Origin: Megalonaias nervosa
Taxonomy: Eukaryota > Mollusca > Bivalvia > Unionida > Unionidae
Reading direction: 5' to 3'
Assembly (NCBI GenBank): GCA_016617855.1
Contig: JAECUM010003726.1
Coordinates: 1-64,000 of the forward strand
Length of the DNA: 64,000 nucleotides
Shown here: positions 30,678 through 43,139 of the stretch, piece by piece
How the letters are laid out: each line of letters starts with the position of its first letter
Numbering within the stretch: position 1 is the first letter of the stretch
Program-made: the position numbers and the translations under genes
The notes under the pieces: generated by a model
Databases searched by the model: none
Seen by the model: only the letters and a program-made list of their open reading frames with translations
Told to the model about the DNA's origin: nothing

Positions 30678-31469
30678 TTTTGGCAAAACTTTAAAATTTA
30701 ACATTATTCGATTTAGTAGTAACTTACATGTGAGGAGATATATTTGTGTTTCAAGAAGGGAGATAATACTGTTCCAGCTAGTTTAATATCTTCTGTGGTT
30801 ATCGAACATACCTATGCTTGTATTTTTCACGTTGTTCGTTAACGCTTCCGCTAATGCAGGGCATTTGTCGTCTGTTTGTCTGTAATGTAGAGCTGTATCA
30901 ATGAAAATCATCAAATAATGTAGTAATTTTAAAGCCTTAGAATGAAAAATATATGTTTAATATATAAGGCCGTACTGGAGGTGTTCTGTAGGCAAATATA
31001 ATGCAGAGCATTTATTGATTTTCAGACAGCGTAAGTCTGTCTGTAATAAGGCGCTGTTGTAATGATTTGGCTTATATTACAGACAGACTTACGCAGTCTG
31101 TCAAGTGATTTCCAGACGATTTTGTAATGTATATGCAATGTATTAGTGATTTCGTTTTGTCTGTCTGTCTGTATCAATAAAAATCATCTGGTATGAAAAT
31201 AATATAGTAATTTTAAAACCTTAGAATGAAATATATGTTTAATATATAAGGCCGTACTGGAGCAGGTGGTTTGTATTTATTTTTGTAAGGCTTGGCTAAA
31301 GGCGCTGTTTTAATTATTTCGTTTAATGTACTTTAGACGCTAATATATATTAACCAGAGCAGATGTATAAAATCGTAGATTTCTAAATCAAAAAATGTAA
31401 TGCTGATCTCATAAGAATTTTCTACTTGGTAACTATATAATAATTTTTTGAACATATATTTGTAACTGA
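30678..31469. repeat. E2 non-coding zone: ~95-bp direct repeats around a perfect hairpin
   Basis: Two direct copies (about 30893-30984 and 31165-31262) share ATGTTTAATATATAAGGCCG and GTACTGGAG, plus an upstream AATCATC. Between them is a perfect 20-bp stem (31029-31048 with 31075-31094; arm GCGTAAGTCTGTCTGTAATA) with a 26-nt loop. No gene is present. Confidence 0.75.
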
Positions 31470-32050
31470 ATTTCATGTTAGAATGTTGGATTCTCATACT
31501 GACGCCCTGGGTTCGGTTCTCGCAACAGACGTAATCGACGGGTAGGCTCTAGAATGTCAATTATTTGTAATGGGGGTGGGGGGTCCGGAGAAACCCGCGA
31601 CATTCAACAGGAAAAAAATACACTCTCCCCACCATATCACCACGTGGTGGGTGTACTTTTGCACTCCCCGGGGTTATTATCGGGGGGGGGGGAGAGTGTA
31701 CAAAATCTGTTGGACGTAGATAAGGCTCCCCCGTTTGTATGTGTCGTCCTTAATTAAGTTTTATGTGTTGTGCCGTCCCTAGGATAAGTTTATGTGTTGT
31801 GTCGTCCCCTAGGATAAGTTTATGTGTTGTGTTGTGCCATCCATAAAAAATACGGATCACCCTCTGAACTTCCTAGAATGTCGTTTGGCAATCTAGGGGT
31901 TCATATGGGGGTTGAGTCTGTACAAATTACACTCTAAACACACGAGGGTTGTGTTTCGTCTAATTTCGAATATCCTCTGAGCTTTCTAGAATGTTGTTTG
32001 GCAATCTAGGAGTTCACATGGGGTTGTGTTGTGATCATGTTTTGCAAATA
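31470..32050 (+). repeat. SINE-like insertion B: tRNA-like head plus hairpin body
   Basis: The head (about 31480-31545) has GTTGGATTCTCATACTGACG and a B-box-like GGTTCGGTTC. The body matches insertion A in E1: the TACACTCTCC/GGAGAGTGTA inverted repeat, AAAATCTGTTGGACGTAGA, and two hairpins at 31866-31902 and 31979-32015 with the GAAC..CTAG/CTAG..GTTC shape. The head sequence differs from that of copy A. Confidence 0.6.
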
Positions 32051-32064
32051 TTTTTATTTATAAT

Positions 32065-32447
32065 TTTGTATATCATTGTCAAATAAACATCATTGGATCA
32101 TCTGCCACGTTCATCATTTTCAGTTGCGAATAACCATACCGATCCATATTTTGGTGATAAATAGTAACCAACTTTTTTAATACAGTCGCTTATTATTTTA
32201 GGTGTTATTCCAGTATATTTGGAAGCTGATTTGATTGAATTAAATCTCTTACAAAATTTGTTTGTCAGATCAAATCCAACATGTCGGATTGATGGCGGAT
32301 AATAAGACATTTTATATTAATATTTTATTGTTTAATATGAAATAAATCTAGAGGTCTGGGAAACCTCTCTCCAAATTTGGGAGGAGGATGGGGGTTTCTG
32401 GTCTAGAATCCTCATTTGGTTCAGGACCGTCATCTTAGTATACTACT
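32065..32447. repeat. Right TIR of E2
   Basis: Inverted copy of 14902-15270 ending CTTAGTATACTACT. It is followed by TTATA, the right copy of the target duplication. The inner edge is approximate. Confidence 0.85.
32098..32310 (-). CDS. Stand-alone NUMOD1-like ORF in right TIR
   Basis: 70 residues, mirror copy of 15036-15233. KRFNSIKSASKYTGI and PKIISDCIKKVGYY are conserved. Differences are scattered: Tyr/His, Lys/Ser and a longer C-terminus ending NDERGR. Both copies are open, although most other E2 genes are broken. Confidence 0.58.
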   Translation of the reverse strand: MSYYPPSIRHVGFDLTNKFCKRFNSIKSASKYTGITPKIISDCIKKVGYYLSPKYGSVWLFATENDERGR

Positions 32448-32452
32448 TTATA

Positions 32453-33128
<676 letters not shown>

Positions 33129-33276
33129 AGATTTGACGATAGCCTGGAAGAACTCTCATACATCTACACTAATTTCACGTTTAATACTTGTACAAATGTG
33201 TGTTTAGTTCTCATCATATTCTCTAAACTGCAGGTCATGTCTCTGGTATATTACTGCTTGTCATTCCATGAATACC

Positions 33277-33608
33277 GATCTACTCCTGGTCATGATGGAA
33301 AGAAAACTTACTTCGTCAATACCTCTCGACATGGGATAAAGGAAACTCACTCCTCCAATACAGCGATAAAGGAAACTCACTCCTCCAATATTTCTGGACA
33401 TGATGTGAAGGGAACTCACTTCTCAAACACCTCCAGACACGAGGGAACGGAAACTCACATGACCGATACCCCCAGACCTGAAGTAAAGGAAACCCAGTTT
33501 TCCAATACACCTGCGTGTGAGGTAATGCAGACTCAATTGACTAATACCCTTAGACATGAAGAAAAGGAAAATCACCACACAAATGCCCTTCGAGCCTGTA
33601 CATTTTAA
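33277..33608 (+). repeat. Tandem repeat with an open frame of ~16-residue units
   Basis: About eight units follow the peptide pattern (S/P)RHE-x-KETHFSNT, with one shortened copy, and stay in frame to a TAA. The DNA units are around 45-48 bp and have diverged more at silent than at defining positions by eye. It could be an exon of an unknown repeat protein or simply a minisatellite with a period divisible by three. The upstream frame runs into the microsatellite, so no start can be defended. Confidence 0.4.
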
Positions 33609-33841
33609 TTTAGTGCTCTGAAAGATGCTACTGGCATTAAAGATAAAAATTTAATTGTGTTCCAATTGCCACAAATGGTTGATAATGACAAGGCAAATGC
33701 TATTTGTCTCCTTTTGATAGGATAATTAAAACAAGCTTATATGTTTCAATATTTTTGCAAGCAAAAAGTTTGGACAAGTAATAAATATACCCAAAGAGAA
33801 TCAAAGATAACCATGAACTAACAACATTAGACTGATTTAAA

Positions 33842-34130
33842 TTATGTCTTTTTCTCTTCATTTATTGACCTCAATACTTTTACTGCACCTCTCAACATTT
33901 TATAAAACCAATATAGATTAAAAGCATCTAAAACTAGACATGGAATATACATAATTAGCATAATATGGCCCAGTCTAAGTGCTTCTTCTGTTCCCGTCAC
34001 GAGCCAAATCCGATACCAGTACCAAGGCAAAGTAAGAATCCGGGACAGGAAAAATATTATCAGCATGCTAATTCCATTTATTAACACAGCCTTGCTATTT
34101 TTGGGATATCCAAGAGTATCTAGGTACCAT
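33842..34130 (-). CDS. TLCD4-like TLC-domain protein, last coding exon
   Basis: The exon opens after a good acceptor (TTGTCTCATTCCAG) at 34131-34132 and runs 289 nt to a TAA at 33842-33844. It encodes WYLDTLGYPKNSKAVLINGI, FLSRILTLPWYWY and LDAFNLYWFYKMLRG, the C-terminal membrane helices of the TRAM-LAG1-CLN8 (TLC) domain, closest in style to TLCD4/TMEM56. It joins the exon at 37208-37281 in phase (CAT-AG|A). The full gene should encode a multi-pass membrane protein of about 260-280 residues; the first exons were not located. This is the only convincing host gene here. Confidence 0.8.
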
Positions 34131-35151
34131 CTGGAATGAGACAAGTTGAAAATGAATAAGATTTTACAAACAAAAAGAAAAAAGAAACAGCATATTGTCG
34201 AATTTTAGTCGAAGGTCCTAATCACATCAAAAGACTGAGAGCAATAGACATAATTTAAACAAAGGATAAAATAATGTGAAAAGGTTATTCTGAACAAGTA
34301 ATTTTTAAACTAAACTCCTATGTACATTCAACAATATTAAAACAAAATTCACATAAGTCATTTTTAATTAAATTCCTATGTACACTCAACAATATTTTAA
34401 AAAATCTTATACGTTCATACTGTTGAGTTTTATTATTTATGAATATTACGTAAAAGAAACAGAAGATATTATCTAAAAAGTTACGGGGATTCCTTTCTCA
34501 GAATTTATGCGGTGATTGAATATGCAAGAAAAATGTCTAAATTATGCTAAGATAGGATTTGCTTAACGTCGGCATGGTTTAATACAACAGTTCAACTTTA
34601 CGTCTAATGAGAGTTTTGCTGAAAATAAAGTTGCTAGAGGGATATCGTCTATATTGGAAGGAGGTTAGAATCATTCAGACGTCATCTTATTGCTTAATAA
34701 TAATAATAATAACCATAAGAAGAAGATGGTGATGATAACGATGATGATGGTACGATTATGATTATAGCAGTTAAGGCGACGATGAAGAGGAGGAATAGAA
34801 GAAAAAAGAAGTAAGAGGTGGGAACGAGCATAATAATTTAGATGAAGAATATGATAATTGGCGAATCGAGACACTGAAAGATCAGATAAGGCTTCAAAGC
34901 TTTGCTTCATTTGTCTATCATAATAAGTCATGCTGTACTTATGGAGCCTGTCCTTGTCACCAAGAACTGTATATGAACTTGTATGCTCTGAAGAGAGGCC
35001 TGTCCAGTTATTGAAGTCCCACGGGATTGTCCTTGATATTCACCATTTTATCTGCCTCATAATTGTACCACTTCCTACATATTTTGGTCAGCCTCCTGTG
35101 TAACGGTTGATGTAAGTTTGTCGTGCGTTTTTTGAAAAATACAAATATACT

Positions 35152-35309
35152 CTGGGCAAGCAGGCTGAGTAAATGGATGGGCATACCAGTTGTTCGTGTA
35201 CTTACCGCGTGGTGATTGTAAACCTTAGCTTGGGCAAGCAGGCTGAGTAAATGGATGGGCATACCAGTTGTTCGTGTACTTACCACGTGGTGATTGTAAA
35301 CCTTAGCTT
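35152..35309. repeat. 78-bp tandem duplication
   Basis: Two near-identical copies of a unit starting GGGCAAGCAGGCTGAGTAAA and ending TAAACCTTAGCTT, differing at only a few positions. Confidence 0.85.
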
Positions 35310-36978
35310 AGTTGACCTGTCTTCACCAGATCGACAACGCGTCCATTTTCTTCAACTATCACTGCAATTCCCATTCCTTCCAGTTTCCATTGTTTGGAAG
35401 CGAGTATCATATGACCCAATTAGCCTTCTGTTTTATTTGTGGTACACACTGTCCATACACTGATTTTCGTCTTCATTGGAATGTTCCTTTTCGTATGATT
35501 TTGATGCATGTGTATCTTTGCTCTCTTGGAGCAGCGTTTTTCTTCCGCAAAGGTTACAAATCATTAATTTCTCTCGCTCTCATACTTTAGAAAGCATTTC
35601 TCCTTCTTAGCACTTTTCAATGATTATCCAACATCTCAATGCACGAAGAAACAACTTGCCTTTAATGCTTTTCAAGATGGGTAATCCATAACTTTTCTCC
35701 AAGACTTCGTGCACGTTCAAGTTGAATGTGACAGTGATTCCTTGTATGTTGATGATTTTTCTCACTGAAACAAAACATATTTATGGGTAGGGCATTATGT
35801 AAGTAGCCTTTCTATAGTCTCTGCAATGCACGGTTTGTTTCCAGAATCCTGCAGATGTCATTGTTTAAAGCCTTTCTGCTATTGTCCAAAGTTGACCATT
35901 CCCGTATGGGTGGTCGGATACAATGCCTGTAATAATTTTTTTTCAGAAACTTCAATGCCATAACTAGGCGGGCTGTGGTATACAAGTTGCCGAAGTTTGG
36001 ATCTCTCTTCTTGTCATTAGTGATAAAGACTGTAGAAGAATTTCTTATCCATCCTTTGTACTCATAGAATTCTTTTCCTGGGCTGCTTGATTTTTCAGTC
36101 AGAGATATTTCCTTGCTATTTCCGACTGATTCTTCTGATATCTCCCTGTCCCTCTCAATCACTTTTGTGATTGTTGGTTTGCCCCACACACTGCTCCAGA
36201 ATTATTTGTCTTCCCTTCTTGTCAGGCAATTCTTTGTTGTCCCTCTTGTCGTCACCGTTCAGCTATTAGTATACACTGAGTTAGCTTTCTTTCTTTACTC
36301 TACTTGGTTACATCTTAGTACCTTGTCAACGTTGCCCCTTTTGTATATTCTATTAATAGTTGTTTCACTCTTCCATCGCTTCTTTTTACCGCTTGTGGTG
36401 TTAATGGTACTTGTCTTCAAGTATGCTGTTATGATCGTCAATAAATTTTTCGTCAGTCCTACTTATATCTCTTTTTTTTTCTCGTCTCCTCGTCTAATCT
36501 TTTTCTCTTCTATTGGGAATTGTATTCCAATATTGGTACTAAAATTTCTTGCTGTTGCCACGTGGCAAGGTTTGAGGCCTTTGGTCATCATTGCTGTCTC
36601 TCTATACACTGTTCTCTTTTCAAAGCTGTTAGGACGTGTTTGTGGCCTTGCTTAGTTCACCTTATGTTCTTCTACCCTGGCGGTTTTATGATTCACTTCT
36701 TGCAAAGCAGAAAGTCTGGTTTCCCTTGTGTCCATGTATTATGGTAACGATTTTTCATTGTTTCTGTCATCTATGGTTTTATTTACTCAGTTTACCTCAG
36801 TCTTGTTGTTATCGCGATTCCTTCCTTTTGTTATCTGTTTCAGTATTTGATGTTTGATGTTTAGAAGTGTTTTCTGACTCCGCCTGTATGTTAATCTCAA
36901 GTATGTGAACCTGAACGAAAGTGGAATTCAACTCCTCTGGTCTGCCAACATCCAGTGAGAAGCTAATTACTTACTCCA

Positions 36979-36979
36979 C

Positions 36980-37025
<46 letters not shown>
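36979..37025. repeat. (ATT)n microsatellite
   Basis: About 15 ATT units in the intron. Confidence 0.92.
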
Positions 37026-37207
37026 GCAAATTTATTCTTATAAAATGAGGTAAAATATAAAATAATATCACATCGTAAGCTTCAAAAAATATAATCAAAT
37101 AACAAAATAATGCCTATGCTGTCAAAACCCTTCATACCTGTATAAATTTACACAAATGCAATATACACCTTATTAGCGTCCAAATTTGTTTTCTGCTGTT
37201 GGCTTAC

Positions 37208-37281
37208 CTATGATTTACGAATGGCGTCGAAGATTCTGCCAGTAGGCGAATCATGCCAAAATAAGTCAGAACACCATAACT
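37208..37281 (-). CDS. TLCD4-like gene, internal exon
   Basis: Acceptor TTTTTGCAG precedes 37281 and donor GTAAGCC follows 37208. The 74 nt encode SYGVLTYFGMIRLLAESSTP, then FVNH and a split Arg codon. LAESSTPFVN is a strongly conserved TLC-domain signature of TLCD4. Phase 0 at the start matches the end of the previous exon (ATG), and phase 2 at the end matches the last exon. Confidence 0.82.
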
Positions 37282-39769
37282 CTGCAAAAAATAAAATAAA
37301 ATGAAATAAAATAAAATCAAGATAAAAAAAAACAAGAAAAGATGAGTGATAAATGTTTCATGTGAAATATGGGGGGGGGGGGTCTCTTGTATGTTTGTTA
37401 AGTAATAGCTTATTCTGCTGCGAATTTTTTATACAATGCTCACAAATATTGCATTTTCAAACAAAGATTGTTTTTGGCAGAGAGACATATTTGTGCATCG
37501 GCAGGAGATGAATTTAAACATTCAAAAGAAATCGAATTGATTTATGTGTGAAGCTTGGGAAAACAAACTGCTCCAGATAGATGTGTGTCGTCGATAATTC
37601 TGAAGAGATACCTGATTACAAACCACTTCGACCCTTATGCACACGCATATTTCTGTAAATACGTGCCAGAGACAAGTTGATTATCAGTAATATAATTTTG
37701 TTATTACTGTTTTCAAATTCCCCTAGTTATAGAACCGACGTTTGCTGTACAGACCTATATATACTGTTCATATGAAAAGACCTCATTAACGAGAATTTTA
37801 TTGAGTAACTACACAATGAAAGCGTTACACCCAATCCAAAGTAAATGGTCCAGGTTCAGAAAAGAATATTAAATTTTAAAGGTTAGGAAAATTAATACTT
37901 TTTTGAAGTTTTCTGATAAATAGATATATTCAGCTTTTAAATATGAAAAATGACAACATATATAAAAATATTTCTGTGGGAATGAGGCATACGTTGCTTA
38001 TTGTCCGAGTATTGATCTTACACATTATGGAAGTTGCATTATTTTATATTAGCAATATTTCTCTTCGAATCATTGGAAGAAAGTTTATTTACAGTGTGTT
38101 GACGTTTTAGCTTTCTGATATGTACAGTTATGTCAAAATGACACAAACAGACTGTTTTTATTTCAAAATTACGCTATTCTTAAATGTTACAGTTTAACTG
38201 AATATGTTTTGAACGAAATCCGATCAAAATAATTTTATAGAAGGCATGATTTTTACTTTGTAAATATTAATATATAGTCCATAAACATTTTCCGTATTCT
38301 TAATTAGATGGGATGTAATTGATAAGCAACCAACATAAAAACGGTCTGGATGTTATAAGCTATTCGTCGACAAGAATAAAACTGAAACCAAAAATTCAGA
38401 AAACGTCCATAGTAAATATGTAGGGCGTTTATGAGATTCCAAGATGGTATTACATCGCATAAACGTCAAACAGACGTAAAATTTATGTAACAGGCAGAGG
38501 ATACAATATTTGCAATTTTTTTATTAATCTGCATGTAGAAATACTAAGGAGTACCCATTTTATTGTATTTTAAAAAATTAGTAAATACCATAACTTTCAT
38601 TTCAAAAGTTAATTTATGACAATATATTCCATCACTTTTTCTGTGCAAACCAAACCCATCAGGGACGGAATAAAACCTTAGTTTGATCATTTTTCTTGGA
38701 CTATATTGATGAAGGATGATTGATCTTGAAATTAAACCATTTGAACAATTGCAAAACTATGTAAACATTGTCCTGTACTGGCCAAGCTGATACACGCCCA
38801 TCCTGTACTGATCCATTATAAGGGTCATACAGTGCAAACTGAAATTTTAATATTGTATATAAAGCAAGTATAATTTAAACAGTTACAAGACGATTTTGTA
38901 AACTATTTAGGATTAACCCGTCAACTTTGGCGTTTAATACGTGGCCTGTAATATAGTTGGAAAATATAATCTTTCTACATTAACCTTTCACCAGTATCTA
39001 AGGAGACAAACTGAATCCGAAGTTTAAGTTTGAGGGTTAAAGTCATTTTCAAAAGTTTCAACAAACATTCTTTTTCAACTAAGCGAATTGCATTTGATGG
39101 TTATTCATTCACAATTTATTGATTTATCGACGATGTACCCTCTACTCATAAACATACGAACTTCTGTTAAATGAAAAATTTCCTTGCAAAAAAATGCAGA
39201 TATACACTAACCCACCGCGGAGTATCTACTGAAAAAATTGTCGGGTGTTAGCAAACGAAACAGTTTTTGCTAGATGATAAACGGGGAGAACTGCCTAGGT
39301 GTCTATGTCTAGTCAGCGAGAAATAAGACCAACAAGCGATACAGAGTAATTTCATTAAAACTGTCAGATGCCTTATGGGCTATCCATTAGGCAATAAGCA
39401 GTAATTAATTGACAGTCGTGGATAGGTCAATTACCAAATAAAGACATGAAAATAAATACCTTTACACGACGATAATAACGGTGATGTGAGAATTATCCAC
39501 CGAAGATTCATGTCTGGCAATCGCGGTGTTCTTTGATGTCCGTATCCCCATCATGCTAGTCATTTGACGACCTATTTATGCAATGGTTTGTTGTTGTTTT
39601 AACTAAAAATGGTGCCTTCGTGTGTAAAAACAACCAAATCTGTGGTTCATCCCCATACCTGATACATTGTAACAGAAATGTATATGGAAGCGCTGCTCTG
39701 TATGTATGTGTATGTGTGTGTCTGTGTCTGTGTGTTATTGTGTGTGCCTTTTTTAATGTAGCAACTTAC
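37282..39769. other. Intron of the TLCD4-like gene
   Basis: AT-rich, with a G-run near 37370. No gene, element end or tandem array was recognised. Confidence 0.5.
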
Positions 39770-39864
39770 CATGATAAAAACATAGGCATATATAGAAACA
39801 GCGTGATGAAGAAAAAATGTCCAGAAGCCTTCCAGTTTGCAGTAGACGACCATGACTATGATGT
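39770..39864 (-). CDS. TLCD4-like gene, internal exon with HH motif
   Basis: Acceptor TTTTATTTCAG precedes 39864; donor GTAAGT follows 39770. The 95 nt encode IIVMVVYCKLEGFWTFFLHH and AVSIYAYVFIM. The His-His pair followed by SI-x-AY is the conserved core of TLC domains. The phase at both sides fits the neighbouring exons. Confidence 0.82.
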
Positions 39865-39948
39865 CTGAAATAAAAGGAAGCGTTAAACATTAAGCCAAAA
39901 TAGTTATTTTTTGGGGCAATACACATTATAAAAATTAATCACAACAGA

Positions 39949-40208
39949 GAGGGGCCCCGAGTGGCCGAGTGGTCTAAAGCGCTGATCGTTACGGATCACT
40001 GCCATCTCACCTCTGTCTGCGTGAGTTCGAGTCCAGGCTCGGCTAACGTGGGTACGTGAGAAAGCCTGCCAGTAGCTTCTCGTGGGTCGGTGGTTCTTCC
40101 CGGGGTTTTCCAGGGTTCTTCCTCCACCATTAATACTGGCCGCCATGTATAGCCTATCTTGTGCTGAAAAATGGCGTTAAACCCTATAACAACAACAACA
40201 ACAACAAC
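39949..40208 (+). repeat. tRNA-derived SINE, copy 1
   Basis: The Pol III A-box region is GAGTGGCCGAGTGGTCTAAAG and the B-box GAGTTCGAGTCC. The body has TTCCCGGGGTTTTCCAGGGT and the tail ATGGCGTTAAACCCTATAAC followed by (AAC)n. A 12-bp target duplication AATCACAACAGA flanks it (39937-39948, 40209-40220). The style matches bivalve/mollusc SINEs. It sits in the TLCD4-like intron. Confidence 0.88.
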
Positions 40209-40478
40209 AATCACAACAGACCAGTGAGGTCTATCAAATATGCAAAACTGAGTCAGATGTTAGCAAAGCAATGGAATCTTCGATAGGAGGGGCTATCAGT
40301 CAGCGTAATTGGAATTAGCTACACACACAAAACAGTTATTAGCAACTTTACTGGCATCAGACTAAACAGTGAATTATTCAGTTTTCGTAGAATAATAGTT
40401 GACTGATATCTCTCATTGTAATAATGTAAATAATAAATCATTTATTGCATCTGTAATATATATATATATATATATATA

Positions 40479-40717
40479 GGGGCCCCGAGTGGCCGAGTGG
40501 TCTAAAGCGCTGATCGTTACAGATCACTGCCATCTCACCTCTGTCTGCGTGAGTTCGAGTCCAGGCTCGGCTAACGTGAGTACGTGAGAAAGCCTGCCAG
40601 TAGCTTCTCGTGGGTCGGTGGTTCTTCCCGGGGTTTTCCAGGGTTCTTCCTCCACCATTAATACTGGCCGCCATGTATATAGCCTATCTTGTGCTGAAAA
40701 ATGGCGTTAAACCCTAT

Positions 40718-40749
<32 letters not shown>
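40479..40749 (+). repeat. tRNA-derived SINE, copy 2, inserted in a (TA)n tract
   Basis: Nearly identical to copy 1. The flanks are (TA)n on both sides (40456-40478 and 40750-40776), so the target duplication cannot be separated from the microsatellite. Confidence 0.87.
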
Positions 40750-40776
<27 letters not shown>

Positions 40777-40977
40777 GCGAGAGAGAGAGAGAGATTACTA
40801 AGCATTGAATTAATTAATAATTTCCTTAGATGAAATATTACCTTTGTGGTCTTATAAGGCAAGGGCAATGACTATCGTCATATTAAGAGCAATCAAAAGC
40901 ATATCATACCTGAAAACATTTGTATAAACTCGCTCACTTCAAAACAATTTAAGAATTAGGGTTGGGGTTAACATATT

Positions 40978-41830
40978 AGTAGTAATATGAGGTGATTGGG
41001 GGTCAAAAAGACCCTCGCGGGTTATACGAGAAATTAACACGGGAGAGACACTTGGGGGTCTAACAGGAAATTAACATGGGAATGACACTATGGGGTCAAA
41101 AATGTTTATGGGGTCAAATGATGACAGTGTTACAAGTGGTTGACCTCAGTGGGGTGGAGATGTAGTAAGTATCGGAAATTCTATGTTAAATGGGTTTATA
41201 AGTTTATCATGTGTGGGACTCTATAGAGTCAAAAGTGTTTAAAGGGTCAAATATATTTAGAGGGTCAAAAAGCGTTTATGGGGTCAAACGGGAAGAGTAA
41301 AGGTAAGGGTTTTAGGTTGGAGTTGAAAACATGGACAATACATGTATAACACACAGGCAATAATTGGGGTTGTCAATATAAACAAGCAAACACATAAACA
41401 CAATACAAAATGCTTTCTTTTAGTCTTCAAACACCAGCTATCAATCCAAAGTGGCAAGGGTTGAAAACAAACTGTATCTAATCTCACAAATATATTATCC
41501 ATCACACCATCTATACCATCCAACATCCCATACATATACTATCCAAAATGCATTGTGTTAGCTTAAAGTACAAAAAACAAGATCAAATCTCACCAACATG
41601 AAGTTGTCAATATACACAAACAAGCACTTATACAAGACAAAACCAAAAATTGGGAAATAATGAAAGGGTATGTCTTTTCTAGGCAAGTGAGTGGCCTAGA
41701 AAAGTGTTGTTTGGGTTCTTCTCTTGTGGGCAAATCCAGTATATATTTATAGCCTCAACTTGTGAGAAAATCCTGTGGAAAAACCCTAGTATATATTTAT
41801 AGCCACAAAACGTAACAGTGTTACAATTGG
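40978..41830. repeat. Left TIR of E3
   Basis: About 850 bp matching 49960-52001 inverted. Shared words include GGGAATGACACTATGGGGTC and GTAAGTATCGGAAATT. The inner limit is approximate. Confidence 0.8.
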
Positions 41831-42079
41831 CTAACCTCAATGGTGCGTGAGTTAATACCAGTCTTGGTGGTCACCGCAATACACGCTAACCCAGGTAAGT
41901 ACGAGGAATACTTTGTAAAATGGGCCATAGATTTAATATGCGGGGGACTGTTTGGCCACAAAATAGCTTAAAGGGTCAAAAAAAAAATGTAGTGTTAAAT
42001 GGTTTTAAGTTTGAATTGTCAACATAGAAAGACACACGCATACTTACACACAGAGTCTTGTGTTACAGTTTAAGAGAAG

Positions 42080-42760
42080 GAGAAGAAATCTCACAAACAT
42101 AGTATTCAAAACATAACCTATACCATCCAATACCCCATACACACTATCCAAAGAGCCTTGTGTTAGCTTAGAGTTTAAGAGAAGGAGACAAAATCCAACA
42201 AACATACCATCCATTACTCTTAAAATATGCTATCCATCACACCACCTTTACAATCCAATACCCCATACACACAATCCAAAACACCTTGGGTTAGCTTAGA
42301 CTGTAGGAGAAGGAGACGAAATCTCACAAACATACTCTCACACACCACCTATACTATTCAACACCGCAAACATGCACACGATCCAAAACATCTTGTGTTG
42401 GCTTAGAAGTTAAGAGAATGAGATCCAACAATACACTATCCATTACACCACAAAATATACTATCTATCACACCACCTACACCATCCAACACCCCATACAT
42501 GCACTATCCAAAACGTCTTGTGTTAGCTTAGAATGTAAGAGAAGATGCAATTTCACAAACGTACTACCCTTTCTACCACAAAAATAACTATTCATAACTA
42601 AACACTCACACACATAATCCTTAGAATATATATGGAGATGAAATGTCACAAAATATACTATCCCTTACACCACAAAAAATATTATCCATCACACCATCTA
42701 TACCATCCAACATCCCATACACACGTTACCCAAAACTCCTCTACCCCATCATCGTATGAT
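42080..42760. repeat. Subterminal tandem repeat in E3
   Basis: Degenerate units of roughly 100-150 bp share CCATCCAACACCCCATACAC, ATCCAAAACACCTTGTGTTA and GAGAAGGAGA words. Two such words also occur in the right TIR region near 50290. Confidence 0.7.
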
Positions 42761-42799
42761 GTGAGTCTGTGCGTGTGTGAGTATTTAAGTCACTTGATA

Positions 42800-43130
42800 A
42801 CAAATCAAGACACAACAATGATGGATGATCAGACTGACACATTTTCCCACTTGCAGCGAGTTCGTTATGGAAAACATTCCTAACATTTCAATTATGAGTC
42901 AACACATGACCCAGAATAACAGAGAGAGAGACCAAAGAGCATATTCATACAGTATCAATTAAAAAACAAAACGCCTTTTTTCAAACTTAATCACAAGCTT
43001 CTCCAACACAAATATACAAATCAACAAGTCAAACATGAACATATTTACATGGTTGACAACGTTGTGGAGTCAAACTCGATTTTTACTGATCTAGGTCATT
43101 TTGCCATCAGTGTACACTGCGTTTCATAGC
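42800..43130. other. E3 inner spacer
   Basis: No coding signal seen. Confidence 0.4.
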
Positions 43131-43139
43131 TAAAGAAAC

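Larger units (their letters stand above)
14902..32447. mobile_element. E2: 17.5-kb Polinton-like element
   Basis: It is bounded by TIRs starting AGTAGTATACTAAGATGA. TTATA flanks both ends (14897-14901 and 32448-32452), a 5-bp target duplication. It encodes the full Polinton set: ATPase, minor and major capsid proteins, adenain-like protease, integrase and protein-primed PolB. It also encodes PLA2, a fibre, a membrane protein and an HNH endonuclease. About half the genes contain frameshifts or stops, and PolB has several, so autonomous activity is unlikely. A SINE-like repeat (31470-32050) sits beside the right TIR. Confidence 0.92.
34145..37207. other. Intron of the TLCD4-like gene
   Basis: Mostly non-coding, with a small AAT-rich patch near 34695. 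At 35300-36900 the minus strand has several Lys/Glu-rich open stretches, the longest at 35812-36189, and a CxxC word near 35560. They might be a decayed transposase but match nothing that I recognise. Confidence 0.45.

Noticed and set aside
35812..36189. 125-residue minus-strand open frame in the TLCD4-like intron
   Set aside because: Composition is plausible for a protein, but no motif, partner or splice evidence; listed only as part of the intron.
39949..40045. tRNA-like sequence at the start of the GGGGCCCCGAG repeats
   Set aside because: Three near-identical copies with (AAC)n tails and target duplications show a SINE family, not tRNA genes.
39904..40146. Open frame of about 80 residues repeated three times on the minus strand
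   Set aside because: It is the antisense of the SINE and is present only because the copies are alike.
41000..42800. Host satellite DNA unrelated to any element
   Set aside because: The outer part matches 49960-52001 inverted and is flanked by CATATT on both sides, so it belongs to E3.
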